Source: Candidatus Melainabacteria bacterium (GTDB lineage: Bacteria; Cyanobacteriota; Vampirovibrionia; Obscuribacterales; Obscuribacteraceae). Taken from it: a stretch of DNA of 64,000 nucleotides. Below the pieces are notes generated by a model, which was given only the letters and a program-made list of their open reading frames with translations, was not told where the DNA came from and did no database searches. The position numbers and the translations under genes were made by a program. Location: assembly GCA_017307165.1 (NCBI GenBank), contig JAFKGK010000002.1:496001-560000 (forward strand), written 5' to 3'. Within the stretch, counting starts at the first letter, position 1. Every line of letters starts with the position of its first letter. Positions 55,332-64,000 of this stretch are shown here, piece by piece.

Positions 55332-57798
55332 CGAGCAAGCCATGCCCCCGCCAAAAGTCGGTGATATCACTGATAATAGAGCGTGACACCAGCTCCTGCA
55401 CACTGCTCTGATACCAGTCACCAGGCATGGCGGCACTATAGGTCGGCTCGAGAAACCTCCTGTCCATCAAGACGATCACACCCTTGTCCTCAGCCGAGCG
55501 GATTACCCGTCCTGCTGCCTGCACCACTTTGGACATGGCCGGATAGACATAGGCATAGTCAAAGCCAGAGCCATAGCGCTTGTCATAGTAGGCTCGCATC
55601 TGCTCTCGTTCAAAGTTAAAATTGGGCAGACCAGGCCCGATGACTATCGAGCCGATGGACATATGCCCGCGATAATCGATGCCTTCGCTAAAGACTCCGC
55701 CTTGCACAGCAAACAACACTAGAGGATGAGTGTTTTGCTCCAGCCGATCGAGGACCTCTTGAGCAATCTTGGCAGTGGTCTCCGGCTCCTGTCTGATCAC
55801 TTCGACGCCAGGCACCATCTTGGCCTTGACGAGTGGCAAGACCTCTTTTAAAAACACAAAGCTCGGAAAGAACACCAGATAATTGCCTGGCTTTACCGCT
55901 ATGATGCGGCAAATGGCCTCGGCAATCTTGCCATAATTGGCAGCACGATCGGCATACTTGGTGGAGACCTGTGGTATCACCAGGAGCTTGCGATTGGCAG
56001 CCGGATAGGGGCTCTTGTACTCCTTTACTATCAATGTCTCCGGGTCGAAGCCATTGAGCTGGCTGAAATAATCAAAGGGTTTGACCGTAGCCGAGAATGC
56101 CACCACATTGGCAAACTCTTTGTGGATCAATTTGAGCTTGCTGGAAGCATCGCAGCACACTACTTTTAGAGCCTCATCCACTGTACCGTCCTGCTTTTTG
56201 TCGCGGGTATAGAGATGGATAAACTCATCCCCCTCAAAGCTCACGGCCTCTATAAAATCATTAAAATAGTTGGCCAGGCTCAAGAGAGGGTCAGCACCAC
56301 GCGCCGAGGCCTGACCATCGAGTGCCTGAGCCTGAGCGAGGCGGCGTGCCATCAGATCGGCCAGGCCTGTAGCGATCTCGTCAAACATCTCCTTGCCCAG
56401 ATTGACCTTGGCTTCTTTGAAGCCCACCATCCGGCCGATATCTGAGATCCTGAATGTAAGCTTGGAGATCAGTGCACGTGCCTCGATGGCCTCTGATGTA
56501 GCCGACAGTGCCAGCTGCCTGGCAATATCGGTGAGATCGGCTGCGGACATGCGCTTGCCGTAATAATCCTGAGCGCGCTGCGGCAGGTTGTGCGCCTCGT
56601 CCACCACTAGATTGGGCATCTCATGCCATTTGCTCAAACTGTAGGTGAAACGGCCAAGGGTATTGCGCGGCGAAAAAACGTAATTGTAGTCGCCGATCAC
56701 GACATCGGCATGCGCCACTGCATCCAGTGACAACTCGAAAGGACAGACACAGTGCTCTTGGCCGTACTCGCGTACGACATCACTCGTCAGCACAGGATCG
56801 GCATCGTAGACTCGCTCGGCGAGCTTGCCCTCATCCATCTTTTTGTAATAGTCACGCGCAAATTCGCAATACTCCGGATTGCATATCACTTCTTCTTTTA
56901 GACACATCTTGGCCTTAGCGCTGAGGGTCAGAGCCTTGATCGATGCGTTTTTATTGAGGTGACGCACGGCCTCCGAGGCCAATAGATGCTGAGAGTTTTT
57001 GGGAGTGACATAGATCAATCTCTCGCCACGACTGAGAGCGTTGCGCAAACTCGGTAACATGACTCCCATCGTCTTGCCCAGGCCTGTCGGCGCCTGTACG
57101 AGCACCTGTGCCTTTTGCTGCATGGCCTCGGTCAAATCGTCGATCAGCTCTTTTTGGCCGGGGCGACTCTCAGCAAACGGAAAGACCACGTCATCCGCCA
57201 TCTCTTGCCGCCTGGCACGGTGGGCTAGCTCGGCTGCGACCTCCTCCTCCAACGCCACCATCCGTAATGCCAGCCAGGCCTCGTACTCGGCGACATCGAG
57301 CGGTACCTCGATCTCCTCATGCTTTTTGCCACCGGCTGTTGGCACGATAAATCTCGCACGCGGCACTACGCCGCGATCCAGATAGACCATGTAAGCATAG
57401 GTCAAAAGCTGCAAAACATAAGGATGCTGGCGGTCCTGCTTGAGCTGCTCGATGAGCTTGGCCGGGTTGTTGCCGGTCTTGATCTCCTCGATGGTCGGCG
57501 TCATGCCATCCAAAAACAAATCGAGCCGCCCAGACACATTAAAGGTAAACCTCGTCCCCTCAAACTTGTGTCCGATCTTGTACTCGCTTTGATAGGCAGA
57601 ATTGGCTGACTTTTTGGCCTTTTGGATACGCGCATGCACCTCGCGTCCATCCTTGGCCGAGGCCAGAGGCCCACCATATAGCTGAGCAAAGCCAGAGCTA
57701 GACTCGATATGTCCCTTGATCGGACATGGCAAGCCAAAGTCGCGCACGGGCAGCGCTATGGTCTGTTTTTTGCTGGTGACAGCCTGCGTCGTGGTCAT
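55324..57798 (-). CDS. DinG/XPD-type helicase with N-terminal PD-(D/E)XK nuclease domain
   Basis: An 824-residue protein. Residues ~85-145 hold a nuclease core with D93, E105-I-K107 and a QxxxY-like Q130/Y134, as in Cas4/AddB-type nucleases. Residues 236-243 are the P-loop APTGLGKT. Cysteines C299, C306, C311 and C350/C352 fit an iron-sulfur cluster. DEAH box at 400-403, and the late motifs SEGIDYRGH and AAGRVIRSAEDKG are XPD-like. It should unwind and cut DNA, probably in repair. It overlaps the GIY-YIG gene by eight bases, so the two are likely translated together. A 16-bp palindrome lies 25 bases upstream of its start. Confidence 0.85.
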   Translation of the reverse strand: MTTTQAVTSKKQTIALPVRDFGLPCPIKGHIESSSGFAQLYGGPLASAKDGREVHARIQKAKKSANSAYQSEYKIGHKFEGTRFTFNVSGRLDLFLDGMTPTIEEIKTGNNPAKLIEQLKQDRQHPYVLQLLTYAYMVYLDRGVVPRARFIVPTAGGKKHEEIEVPLDVAEYEAWLALRMVALEEEVAAELAHRARRQEMADDVVFPFAESRPGQKELIDDLTEAMQQKAQVLVQAPTGLGKTMGVMLPSLRNALSRGERLIYVTPKNSQHLLASEAVRHLNKNASIKALTLSAKAKMCLKEEVICNPEYCEFARDYYKKMDEGKLAERVYDADPVLTSDVVREYGQEHCVCPFELSLDAVAHADVVIGDYNYVFSPRNTLGRFTYSLSKWHEMPNLVVDEAHNLPQRAQDYYGKRMSAADLTDIARQLALSATSEAIEARALISKLTFRISDIGRMVGFKEAKVNLGKEMFDEIATGLADLMARRLAQAQALDGQASARGADPLLSLANYFNDFIEAVSFEGDEFIHLYTRDKKQDGTVDEALKVVCCDASSKLKLIHKEFANVVAFSATVKPFDYFSQLNGFDPETLIVKEYKSPYPAANRKLLVIPQVSTKYADRAANYGKIAEAICRIIAVKPGNYLVFFPSFVFLKEVLPLVKAKMVPGVEVIRQEPETTAKIAQEVLDRLEQNTHPLVLFAVQGGVFSEGIDYRGHMSIGSIVIGPGLPNFNFEREQMRAYYDKRYGSGFDYAYVYPAMSKVVQAAGRVIRSAEDKGVIVLMDRRFLEPTYSAAMPGDWYQSSVQELVSRSIISDITDFWRGHGLLDE

Positions 57799-57822
57799 CT
57801 AGATCAATCTGAGAGAATCTAA

Positions 57823-57838
57823 TTGTTTATCTAAACAA
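57823..57838. promoter_or_regulatory. 16-bp palindrome upstream of the helicase gene
   Basis: TTGTTTA (57823-57829), two bases, TAAACAA (57832-57838) is a perfect inverted repeat with a two-base centre, AT-rich, 25 bases from the helicase ATG. Position and symmetry fit a dimeric repressor site. It does not look like a cyanobacterial or Bacillus LexA box. Confidence 0.5.
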
Positions 57839-57931
57839 ATGTAATCTAGCACGAATCAAGCTAAACCGACATATATTTGTATGGTGTCGATCTCATACAA
57901 TCGCTGTTAAATACGATCAATTTTTATAAAA

Positions 57932-58264
57932 TCAGCGTCTGGTGAGGTCTTCGGGAGATTTGATCTCATGATTACAGTGCTTGCACCGAGGAAAATCCCC
58001 ATCCCAGGTTTTGGGCATGACATGCCCATTGATCGCACAGGGATTGTGATGCCCCCCTGGCACGAAACCCATAAAATAAGCACCGATGTCTGCTAAACCA
58101 GCTTGCAGCTTTTTGATCAAGGCTACGTCCGGTCTTGCTTCTTTGGTTTGTACGGCCTTCATCGCTTTGAGCTCTGTATGGGTCATGCGCCCAGTGCGTG
58201 GAGCCCCGCTGCCGCCGGGTCTGGATCCGGTATTGCTGCCTGCATTGCTACCCGAGTCCTCCAT
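57932..58264 (-). CDS. Small protein with C-terminal zinc-knuckle-like CxxC
   Basis: About 110 residues: a Gly/Ser-rich N-terminus (~5-30), a helix, and a C-terminal region with conserved-looking GGHHNPCAINGHVMP...WDGDFPRCKHCNHEI, in which the C, HC and CxxC residues could bind zinc. The start at 58264 is chosen for GAGGAG upstream; the frame is open to 58393 across the dnaK start. It is divergent from dnaK. Family not recognised. Confidence 0.55.
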   Translation of the reverse strand: MEDSGSNAGSNTGSRPGGSGAPRTGRMTHTELKAMKAVQTKEARPDVALIKKLQAGLADIGAYFMGFVPGGHHNPCAINGHVMPKTWDGDFPRCKHCNHEIKSPEDLTRR

Positions 58265-58392
58265 AATTTGCCACTCCTCTTGCCAACCCTGCCTATCATA
58301 TATTTTTCTTTGCGCAATTTCTACACTTTTTAATTGTGCAGCTCTCCCACTGTAAAATTTATAGGTCTGATTATCAAAAAGGAAATTTTGCA

Positions 58393-60351
58393 ATGGGAAA
58401 AACAGTCGGCATCGACCTGGGCACTACAAACTCGGTAGTAGCAGTGATGGAGGGCGGCAGGCCCACAGTCATCAGCAATACCGAAGGCGGTAGGACGACC
58501 CCGTCGGTCGTGGCCTTCAACAAGACCGGAGAGAGACTGGTCGGCCTATTGGCAAGACGTCAGGCCGTGGTCAACCCTCTCAACACCATCTACTCTATCA
58601 AGCGCTTTATCGGCAGACGCTTTAGCGAAGTCAAAGACGAGCTCAAAATCGTCTCCTACAAAGTAAAAGAGTCGCCGGACGGTGGCTGCCGCGTCCAGAT
58701 CGGCGATAAGGACTATGCCCCCGAAGAAGTCTCGGCCATGATCCTCCGCAAGCTTAAAGAAGACGCCGAAAAATATCTTGGCGAAAAGGTCACTACTGCC
58801 GTTATCACAGTACCCGCCTACTTTAACGACTCGCAGAGACAATCGACCAAAAACGCCGGCACCATCGCCGGTCTAGATGTACTCCGCATCATCAACGAGC
58901 CCACTGCAGCAGCACTGGCTTACGGCATCGAAAAAAAGGGCGATGAGACCATCCTTGTATTTGACCTGGGCGGTGGCACCTTTGACGTCTCGGTACTAGA
59001 GGTCTCCGATGGCCTCATCGAGGTCAAGGGCACTTCTGGCGACACCCACCTTGGCGGCGATGACTTTGATCACTGCATCGTCGAGTGGATGGCCAGAGAG
59101 TTTGAGTCAACAGAAGGCATCGACCTCAAAAAAGACCCGCAAGCCCTCCAGCGCCTCACTGAAGCAGCCGAAAAGGCCAAGATCGAGCTTTCATCAGTGA
59201 CCGAGACCAATATCTCGCTGCCCTTCATCACCGCTAATGAGTCCGGCCCCAAGCATCTCGACATCAAGATCACCCGTGCCAAGTTTAACGAGCTCAGCCG
59301 CGACCTCGTAGAGCGTTGCCGCAAGCCAATCCAAGAAGCCCTCGACGGTGCCAAGTTGACCTACGAGCAGATCGACGAGATCGTCCTGGTAGGTGGCTCC
59401 ACTCGCATACCCGCGGTCAAGGACCTGGTCAAATCGCTCACCGGCGGCAAGGAGCCCAATCAGAGCGTCAATCCCGACGAGGTCGTCGCTATCGGCGCCG
59501 CCTTGCAGGCAGGCGTACTCGCTGGCGAAGTCACCGACCTGGTGCTCCTGGACGTCACCCCACTATCGCTTGGTATCGATACCATGGGCGGTGTATTTGC
59601 CAAGCTAGTCGAAAAAAACACCACCATCCCCTGCCACAAGACACAGATGTGCTCCACGGCCGAGGACAATCAGACCTCGGTGGACATCAATATCTTTCAA
59701 GGCGAGCGCGCCATGGCCCGGGACAACAAAAAGCTAGGCAACTTTAGGCTTGACGGCATCGCGCCTGCTCCCCGAGGCGTACCGCGTATCGAAGTCTCCT
59801 TTGACATCGACGCAAACGGCATCCTCAAGGTCTCGGCCAAGGATCTCAACTCCGGCAAGGAGCAAAAGATCACCATCACCGCATCGACCAACCTCAACAA
59901 AGAGGATATCGATCGCATGGTACAAGAAGCCGAGCAAAACAGCGAGGCTGACAAAAAGGCCAAGGCCATGGCCGATCTCCGCAACGAGGTGGACGGTCTT
60001 GTCTATCTGGTCGAGCGCCAGATCCAGGAGCACGGTGGTGCAATCGGCCAGGAGACCAAGGACCAGGCCCAGAGCCTCATCGCCAAGCTCAAGGAGCAAG
60101 TTGGCGACAATGCCGAAGAGTCGACCGTGCGCTCAACCATGGACGAATTGCGCAAAGTGATCGTGACCATGGACACCGAGAGCAATGCATTTAAAGATGC
60201 AGAGCACAAAGCAAAAGAAGCAGAAAAGGCTGCGGCTGATGCGGCGGCGGCAGAAAATAATGCAGAAAATGCAGAGACGGCCGCCGAAGCAGAGACAGAG
60301 CATACTGAGTCAGGAGAGTCGGAAAAATCCGACGATGCTAAGACCGAGTAG
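58393..60351 (+). CDS. dnaK: Hsp70 chaperone DnaK
   Basis: About 652 residues. ATPase domain (1-~385) with [24 protein letters not shown] and [11 protein letters not shown], then the substrate domain and a C-terminal lid followed by an Ala/Glu-rich tail. It folds and remodels proteins. No grpE or dnaJ is next to it. The ATG at 58393 has AAGGA nine bases upstream; the frame's earlier ATG at 58336 lacks a site and precedes the conserved N-terminus. It has no visible CIRCE hairpin upstream, so heat control is not shown by the sequence. Confidence 0.98.
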   Translation: MGKTVGIDLGTTNSVVAVMEGGRPTVISNTEGGRTTPSVVAFNKTGERLVGLLARRQAVVNPLNTIYSIKRFIGRRFSEVKDELKIVSYKVKESPDGGCRVQIGDKDYAPEEVSAMILRKLKEDAEKYLGEKVTTAVITVPAYFNDSQRQSTKNAGTIAGLDVLRIINEPTAAALAYGIEKKGDETILVFDLGGGTFDVSVLEVSDGLIEVKGTSGDTHLGGDDFDHCIVEWMAREFESTEGIDLKKDPQALQRLTEAAEKAKIELSSVTETNISLPFITANESGPKHLDIKITRAKFNELSRDLVERCRKPIQEALDGAKLTYEQIDEIVLVGGSTRIPAVKDLVKSLTGGKEPNQSVNPDEVVAIGAALQAGVLAGEVTDLVLLDVTPLSLGIDTMGGVFAKLVEKNTTIPCHKTQMCSTAEDNQTSVDINIFQGERAMARDNKKLGNFRLDGIAPAPRGVPRIEVSFDIDANGILKVSAKDLNSGKEQKITITASTNLNKEDIDRMVQEAEQNSEADKKAKAMADLRNEVDGLVYLVERQIQEHGGAIGQETKDQAQSLIAKLKEQVGDNAEESTVRSTMDELRKVIVTMDTESNAFKDAEHKAKEAEKAAADAAAAENNAENAETAAEAETEHTESGESEKSDDAKTE

Positions 60352-60415
60352 ATCTTCCTCCTAAAATTGCGGGGGGCTCGGGTATCCTTTGAGTGTCAAA
60401 ATAATGGATTTGTAT

Positions 60416-62185
60416 ATGAAAAAGCACGCACGAGTCTCCCGCAGTCTGGCCATCTTGATGGCCGGGCAGTGCCTCAACGGTCTCTATCTGGCAGCACCAC
60501 CGATCAACGCTGCCGCCTCGGCCACTGAGGCTGCCTCAGCACGTATCAGCGACACCCTCAAGAGGGCTACAGCTCCGGCAGCGGCAAACACCAGCGCCAA
60601 GCCGACCGGCAGTGCTTCGACTGCCCAATCTCCCTTTCAACAAGAAAAAATCCCCTGCATCCGCTGGGTCGACGAGACCGTCACTCCTACGGCGGTGCTC
60701 TTTTGTATCCACGGCCTCGGCCTGCATAAAGGCACCTACGAAGACTTTGGCCGCACCATGGCCAAGCGCGGCCTCATCACCTATGCCATCGACGTGCGTG
60801 GCTTTGGCGAATGGCTGGGCAAGGGCAAGCGAGAAACACTGGACTTTGACAGCACATTGTCAGACATCAAGCGCGCTCTGACCGAGATCCGCAAACTACA
60901 CCCAGGCCTGCCGGTCATCGTAGTCGGCGAGTCGATGGGCGGTGCTATCGGTATCCATACCGTGGCGCTTTTTCCCGATCTGACCGATGGCCTGGTGTCT
61001 TCTGTGCCCTCGGGAGATCGTTTCGGTTCGGTGGACAGTGGTCTCAAAGTAGGTATACACGCCATCTTTGGCGGTCTGGATAAAAAGATCAATGTCGGCG
61101 ACATGGTCATCGCCAAGGCTACAAAAAAAGACGATCTACGCGATCGCTGGTCTAGCGACTCTCTAGCACGCAAAGATTTTTCGCCTGCAGAGCTGATAGC
61201 ATTTCAAAACTTTATGAATAAGAACTTTGACATGGCAGGCATGATCAAAGACAAGCCAGTCCTTATCATTGCAGGCACCGATGACAAATTGGTGCGTCCT
61301 GCCGCAAACAACAAGCTCTTTGACAGTCTTTCGACTCCCAACAAGATTTGCGTCTTTTCGCCTGCCGCAGAGCATTTGATCTTTGAAGAAAACCAATTTA
61401 AGCCGCAAGACATAGAGTTTGTCACTAAGTGGCTCAATAAAAACGTCATCGCCAAGGGTGCCGAGACAGAGTCCGACAACGAAAAAATAGTCAAAAGCGA
61501 TACCAGCGAGACAAAAACCGAGGATCCCGTCGCTCTGGCTCCTGCCGTCAAGGTCAAGCCCGATGCCGCCCAACTGCAAAAAAACGCAGCCCGCGAAACC
61601 GAGACTATCAAAGTCGGCTCAGACTCGCAGGCTGTATCCTACTGGATCGAGCTATTACGCGATGGCAAGATCTACCGTTGCAACAACAAGATCGCCTTTA
61701 AATCAGGTGATGCCATTAGATTTCACGTCATTCCCCAGGTGGATGGCTATGGCTACATCATGCTAAAACAAGGCTCTAGCGGCAAAAAAGCCATTCTTTT
61801 CCCGCCACCCAATAGCAAGATCAACAATTTTCTCAACGCAAACACTGACTATCCACTGCCCTACGACAACTGGCTCTCGTTTGATGCCACCCCTGGTGTC
61901 GAAAAAGTCTCCCTCGTCTTTTCACGCGTCAAGCTAGCTGCCTCGCAATTGACGCCACCCGAGAGCATGACGGCATATGTATCCAACGACCGCTCAGGCG
62001 CCAAGGATCTTGTGCCTACACGCATGCAGCTCTCCTGGGATGATCCGACCCCCGTCATCCTGCCGGGCGACGTTCCTGGAGGCAATGCGCAGGTCGCGCA
62101 GACCAGCACCGGCTCTCTTGTCAAAGTGTCCTTCAACGATCCGGGCGGCATGGTCGCCATCGACGTGGCCCTCGCACACCAATAG
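60416..62185 (+). CDS. Exported alpha/beta hydrolase with C-terminal DUF4384 domain
   Basis: About 589 residues. Signal peptide (~1-33). An alpha/beta hydrolase domain (~75-340) of the monoacylglycerol-lipase type shows FCIHGLGLHKGTYEDFG, the nucleophile in GESMGG, Asp in GTDDKLV and His in AAEHLIFEE, so the triad looks complete. The C-terminus (~410-520) is a DUF4384 domain (FKSGDAIRFHVIPQVDGYGYIML). DUF4384 is usually fused to caspase-like proteases or kinases; here the caspase-fold protein is the next gene, 12 bases downstream. Substrate unknown. Confidence 0.8.
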   Translation: MKKHARVSRSLAILMAGQCLNGLYLAAPPINAAASATEAASARISDTLKRATAPAAANTSAKPTGSASTAQSPFQQEKIPCIRWVDETVTPTAVLFCIHGLGLHKGTYEDFGRTMAKRGLITYAIDVRGFGEWLGKGKRETLDFDSTLSDIKRALTEIRKLHPGLPVIVVGESMGGAIGIHTVALFPDLTDGLVSSVPSGDRFGSVDSGLKVGIHAIFGGLDKKINVGDMVIAKATKKDDLRDRWSSDSLARKDFSPAELIAFQNFMNKNFDMAGMIKDKPVLIIAGTDDKLVRPAANNKLFDSLSTPNKICVFSPAAEHLIFEENQFKPQDIEFVTKWLNKNVIAKGAETESDNEKIVKSDTSETKTEDPVALAPAVKVKPDAAQLQKNAARETETIKVGSDSQAVSYWIELLRDGKIYRCNNKIAFKSGDAIRFHVIPQVDGYGYIMLKQGSSGKKAILFPPPNSKINNFLNANTDYPLPYDNWLSFDATPGVEKVSLVFSRVKLAASQLTPPESMTAYVSNDRSGAKDLVPTRMQLSWDDPTPVILPGDVPGGNAQVAQTSTGSLVKVSFNDPGGMVAIDVALAHQ

Positions 62186-62197
62186 AGTGAGATAAAA

Positions 62198-63955
62198 ATG
62201 CAAACTAAATCAAGCTCAATTTTAATGCTGCTCGCCGAGACTCTCACGCTCATGGCCGCATTGACAATAGCTCTGCCTCTTGCTTGTCCAAGCGCGTACG
62301 CGGCTGATGATATGCTCGATAAGGCGCCCGCCAAGGGCGTCGAGTGGACCAAGATCCAGGATCTCAATCCCAATGCCACCACGACAAATAGGCCCATCAA
62401 GCAGAAATGGGCGGTGGTGATTGGCGCAGCAAGATTTAAAGAGTCGCGTCTCAATGGTATCGACTCAAAAATGGATATTGGTGCGCGCAACTTTGCCAAC
62501 TATCTCAAGGACGACAAGGGAGGTAGGTTTCCAGCGTCGCACGTCAAGACCCTGATCAATAGCGAAGCCACCAAGCAAAACATCATGGCCAACCTGGGCA
62601 AGGGCTGGCTAGGATCCCTGGCCGGTCCTGACGACCTGGTCGTGGTCTTTATTTCGACGCATGGTTTTCCGACGACTGACGGCAACACCTATTTGAGCGC
62701 CTATGACTGTGCGCTGGATAATGTGTATTCGACTTGTTTTTCGATGGCCAATCTAATGGATACCCTCAAGCAAGAGGTCAAGACTGATCGGATAGTGATG
62801 GTGATCGAAGCCCCGTATTCGGGGTCAGCGGAGTTGACGGTCGGTGCCAAGGCCCTGGTCAAGGGACTCAGCGTGGACCTCAACAAGATCACGCTGGGCA
62901 AGGGTTATATCATCCTCTCCTCCAGCAAGCCTGATCAGATGACCTGGGGCAATTCTTTTAGCACCAATCTGATCGCGGCCTTAAAAGAAAACAATGGTCT
63001 CACAGGTATACAGGAAGCCTTTGCCAAGGCTCGCGTAAAGACCGAGATCGACACATCGTCTGGCAATGCCAGCCAAAAGAAGCAGACTCCGACGATCAAA
63101 TCCGATTGGACGGGCAATGATATCGTCTTTGGTGCGCCGTGCGCCGAGGAAGTCAAAGAAATACCGGAAAACGTGATGAGCTTTGTCGCGGCAGAGGCCA
63201 ATTATCTAAAAGCGAATCAGGCTGTGGCGGCTGGCAATATGAAAGAAGCAATGAGCGAATACGAGGCTGCGCTGGCCAAAGATCCAAAATATGCCGATGT
63301 CTGGGCTGATTATGGTGCGGTGTTGGCGATCTCTGGCAACTGGCAGGAGGCCGCGACCAAGTATCAAAAGGCGATTGAGCTTAAGCCAAATGATGGTCTA
63401 TTTAAAGCCAATTATGCGCGCGTATTGGATAAATTGGGGCGTAAGGACGAGAGCATCGAGCAGCTCGAAAAAGCATATCAGTTGGCGCCCAAGGACAAGG
63501 TGATCATCCAGGCACTGGCGGGCAAATGTATCGCGGCGGGCAATTTTGACAGTGCGATCAGTGTGTTGGAGCAGGGCGTGTATTTGTTTCCAAATAGCGC
63601 GCCGATGCATGACAAATTGAGCCTGGCATTTGCTCGTACTGGCAATATCAACCAGAGTCTGGCGCATGCCCGCGAGGCAGTAAGGCTGGATCCCAAGCTG
63701 ATTTCGGCGAGGCTCAATCTGGGGTCGGCTTTGATGCTCAAAGGAGATAATGCAGGGGCGAAAGATGCATATGTTGCGGGGGCGCAGATAGCGCCGGATA
63801 ATGCCGATGCGCATTTTTTGTTGTCAAACGCGATGGAGCGGATGGGTGATACCAAAGGGGCGGCGACTGAGCTGACTACTTTTGTGCAGTTAGCGCCGGC
63901 TCAGGATCCGCGTTTAGCGTCTGCAAAGGAAAAATTGAAGAATTTGGGTGAGTGA
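62198..63955 (+). CDS. Caspase-fold (C14-like) TPR protein lacking the catalytic cysteine
   Basis: 585 residues with a signal peptide (1-~35). Residues ~65-325 have the caspase fold of bacterial orthocaspases: VVIGAARF, then FISTHG with catalytic His155, then VMVIEAPYSGSA where the usual D-x-CHSG cysteine is Pro206 (codon 62813-62815). A conventional protease mechanism is therefore not possible. Residues ~330-580 are about seven TPR units (AEYEAALAKDPKYADVWADYGAVLA and so on). It likely acts as a binding or regulatory pseudoenzyme in the periplasm, paired with the DUF4384 hydrolase. Confidence 0.8.
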   Translation: MQTKSSSILMLLAETLTLMAALTIALPLACPSAYAADDMLDKAPAKGVEWTKIQDLNPNATTTNRPIKQKWAVVIGAARFKESRLNGIDSKMDIGARNFANYLKDDKGGRFPASHVKTLINSEATKQNIMANLGKGWLGSLAGPDDLVVVFISTHGFPTTDGNTYLSAYDCALDNVYSTCFSMANLMDTLKQEVKTDRIVMVIEAPYSGSAELTVGAKALVKGLSVDLNKITLGKGYIILSSSKPDQMTWGNSFSTNLIAALKENNGLTGIQEAFAKARVKTEIDTSSGNASQKKQTPTIKSDWTGNDIVFGAPCAEEVKEIPENVMSFVAAEANYLKANQAVAAGNMKEAMSEYEAALAKDPKYADVWADYGAVLAISGNWQEAATKYQKAIELKPNDGLFKANYARVLDKLGRKDESIEQLEKAYQLAPKDKVIIQALAGKCIAAGNFDSAISVLEQGVYLFPNSAPMHDKLSLAFARTGNINQSLAHAREAVRLDPKLISARLNLGSALMLKGDNAGAKDAYVAGAQIAPDNADAHFLLSNAMERMGDTKGAATELTTFVQLAPAQDPRLASAKEKLKNLGE

Positions 63956-64000
63956 TTTTTTGTGTGGCCGAGGTCGACTTGCCAGCTAGCCGCGCACGGT

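Noticed and set aside
57041..57385. 114-residue Ser/Ala-rich ORF on the plus strand
   Set aside because: It is antisense to the nuclease domain region of the helicase, which shows a consistent family fold.

Overview
The window comes from a Gram-negative-type (diderm) bacterium of moderate GC. It carries an outer-membrane and lipid A set (BamA, Skp/OmpH, LpxD, LpxC, an LptD/OstA-like barrel). It also has an oxidative pentose phosphate operon with OpcA, an assembly factor best known from cyanobacteria and actinobacteria, and an efp-accB-accC run like that of cyanobacteria. There are no photosynthesis genes, and TPR, PAS and low-complexity proteins are common. My best inference is a non-photosynthetic relative of Cyanobacteria (Melainabacteria/Vampirovibrionia, perhaps Obscuribacterales). 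This rests on gene content only and no database was searched.

Layout. 0-5.4 kb: end of a malic enzyme gene, a small charged coiled-coil protein, a DUF6328 membrane protein, a TPR protein and a large PAS-REC-Hpt-like signalling protein. A second PAS protein (5.6-6.3 kb) is divergent from that last gene. 6.3-15 kb: one long leftward run, in transcription order zwf-opcA-pgl-gnd-recO-glyA-wecA-like, giving NADPH and pentose supply, repair, one-carbon metabolism and cell-surface polymer initiation. 15-18 kb: membrane proteins including a CPBP protease, and a ribbon-helix-helix regulator with a large inverted repeat upstream. 18-22 kb: a divergent SelD-like protein, a broken small membrane ORF, a PfkB kinase that seems to start at ATT, an SCP2 protein and an iron alcohol dehydrogenase. 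22-25.6 kb: an LptD/OstA-like barrel and a ROK sugar kinase. 25.6-33.5 kb: the envelope run bamA-ompH-lpxD-lpxC followed by two tandem DUF4139 genes. 33.6-39 kb: aldehyde dehydrogenase, tmk, secreted and TPR proteins, and a tRNA-Met. 39-47.5 kb: efp-accB-accC, valS, an SRAP protein and a class A penicillin-binding protein. 47.5-58 kb: an MsbA-like ABC exporter, a degenerate DnaQ-like protein, a TPR-matrixin-like metalloprotease, small proteins, and an overlapping pair made of a nuclease-DinG-type helicase and a DnaQ-like/GIY-YIG protein. 58.3-64 kb: dnaK, then an alpha/beta hydrolase-DUF4384 gene and a caspase-fold-TPR gene whose catalytic cysteine position is proline.

The most unusual items are: (1) the hydrolase-DUF4384 plus pseudo-caspase-TPR pair; (2) the SelD homologue with threonine where the catalytic Cys/Sec should be and no convincing start codon; (3) the apparent ATT start of the PfkB gene; (4) the helicase-nuclease pair with a 16-bp palindrome in front of it; (5) two divergent genes with related PAS modules that share a promoter region containing a tandem 10-bp repeat. 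No CRISPR array, insertion sequence, prophage or rRNA gene was seen. No gene-free stretch exceeds about 300 bases; the longest, 17894-18180, is described below.
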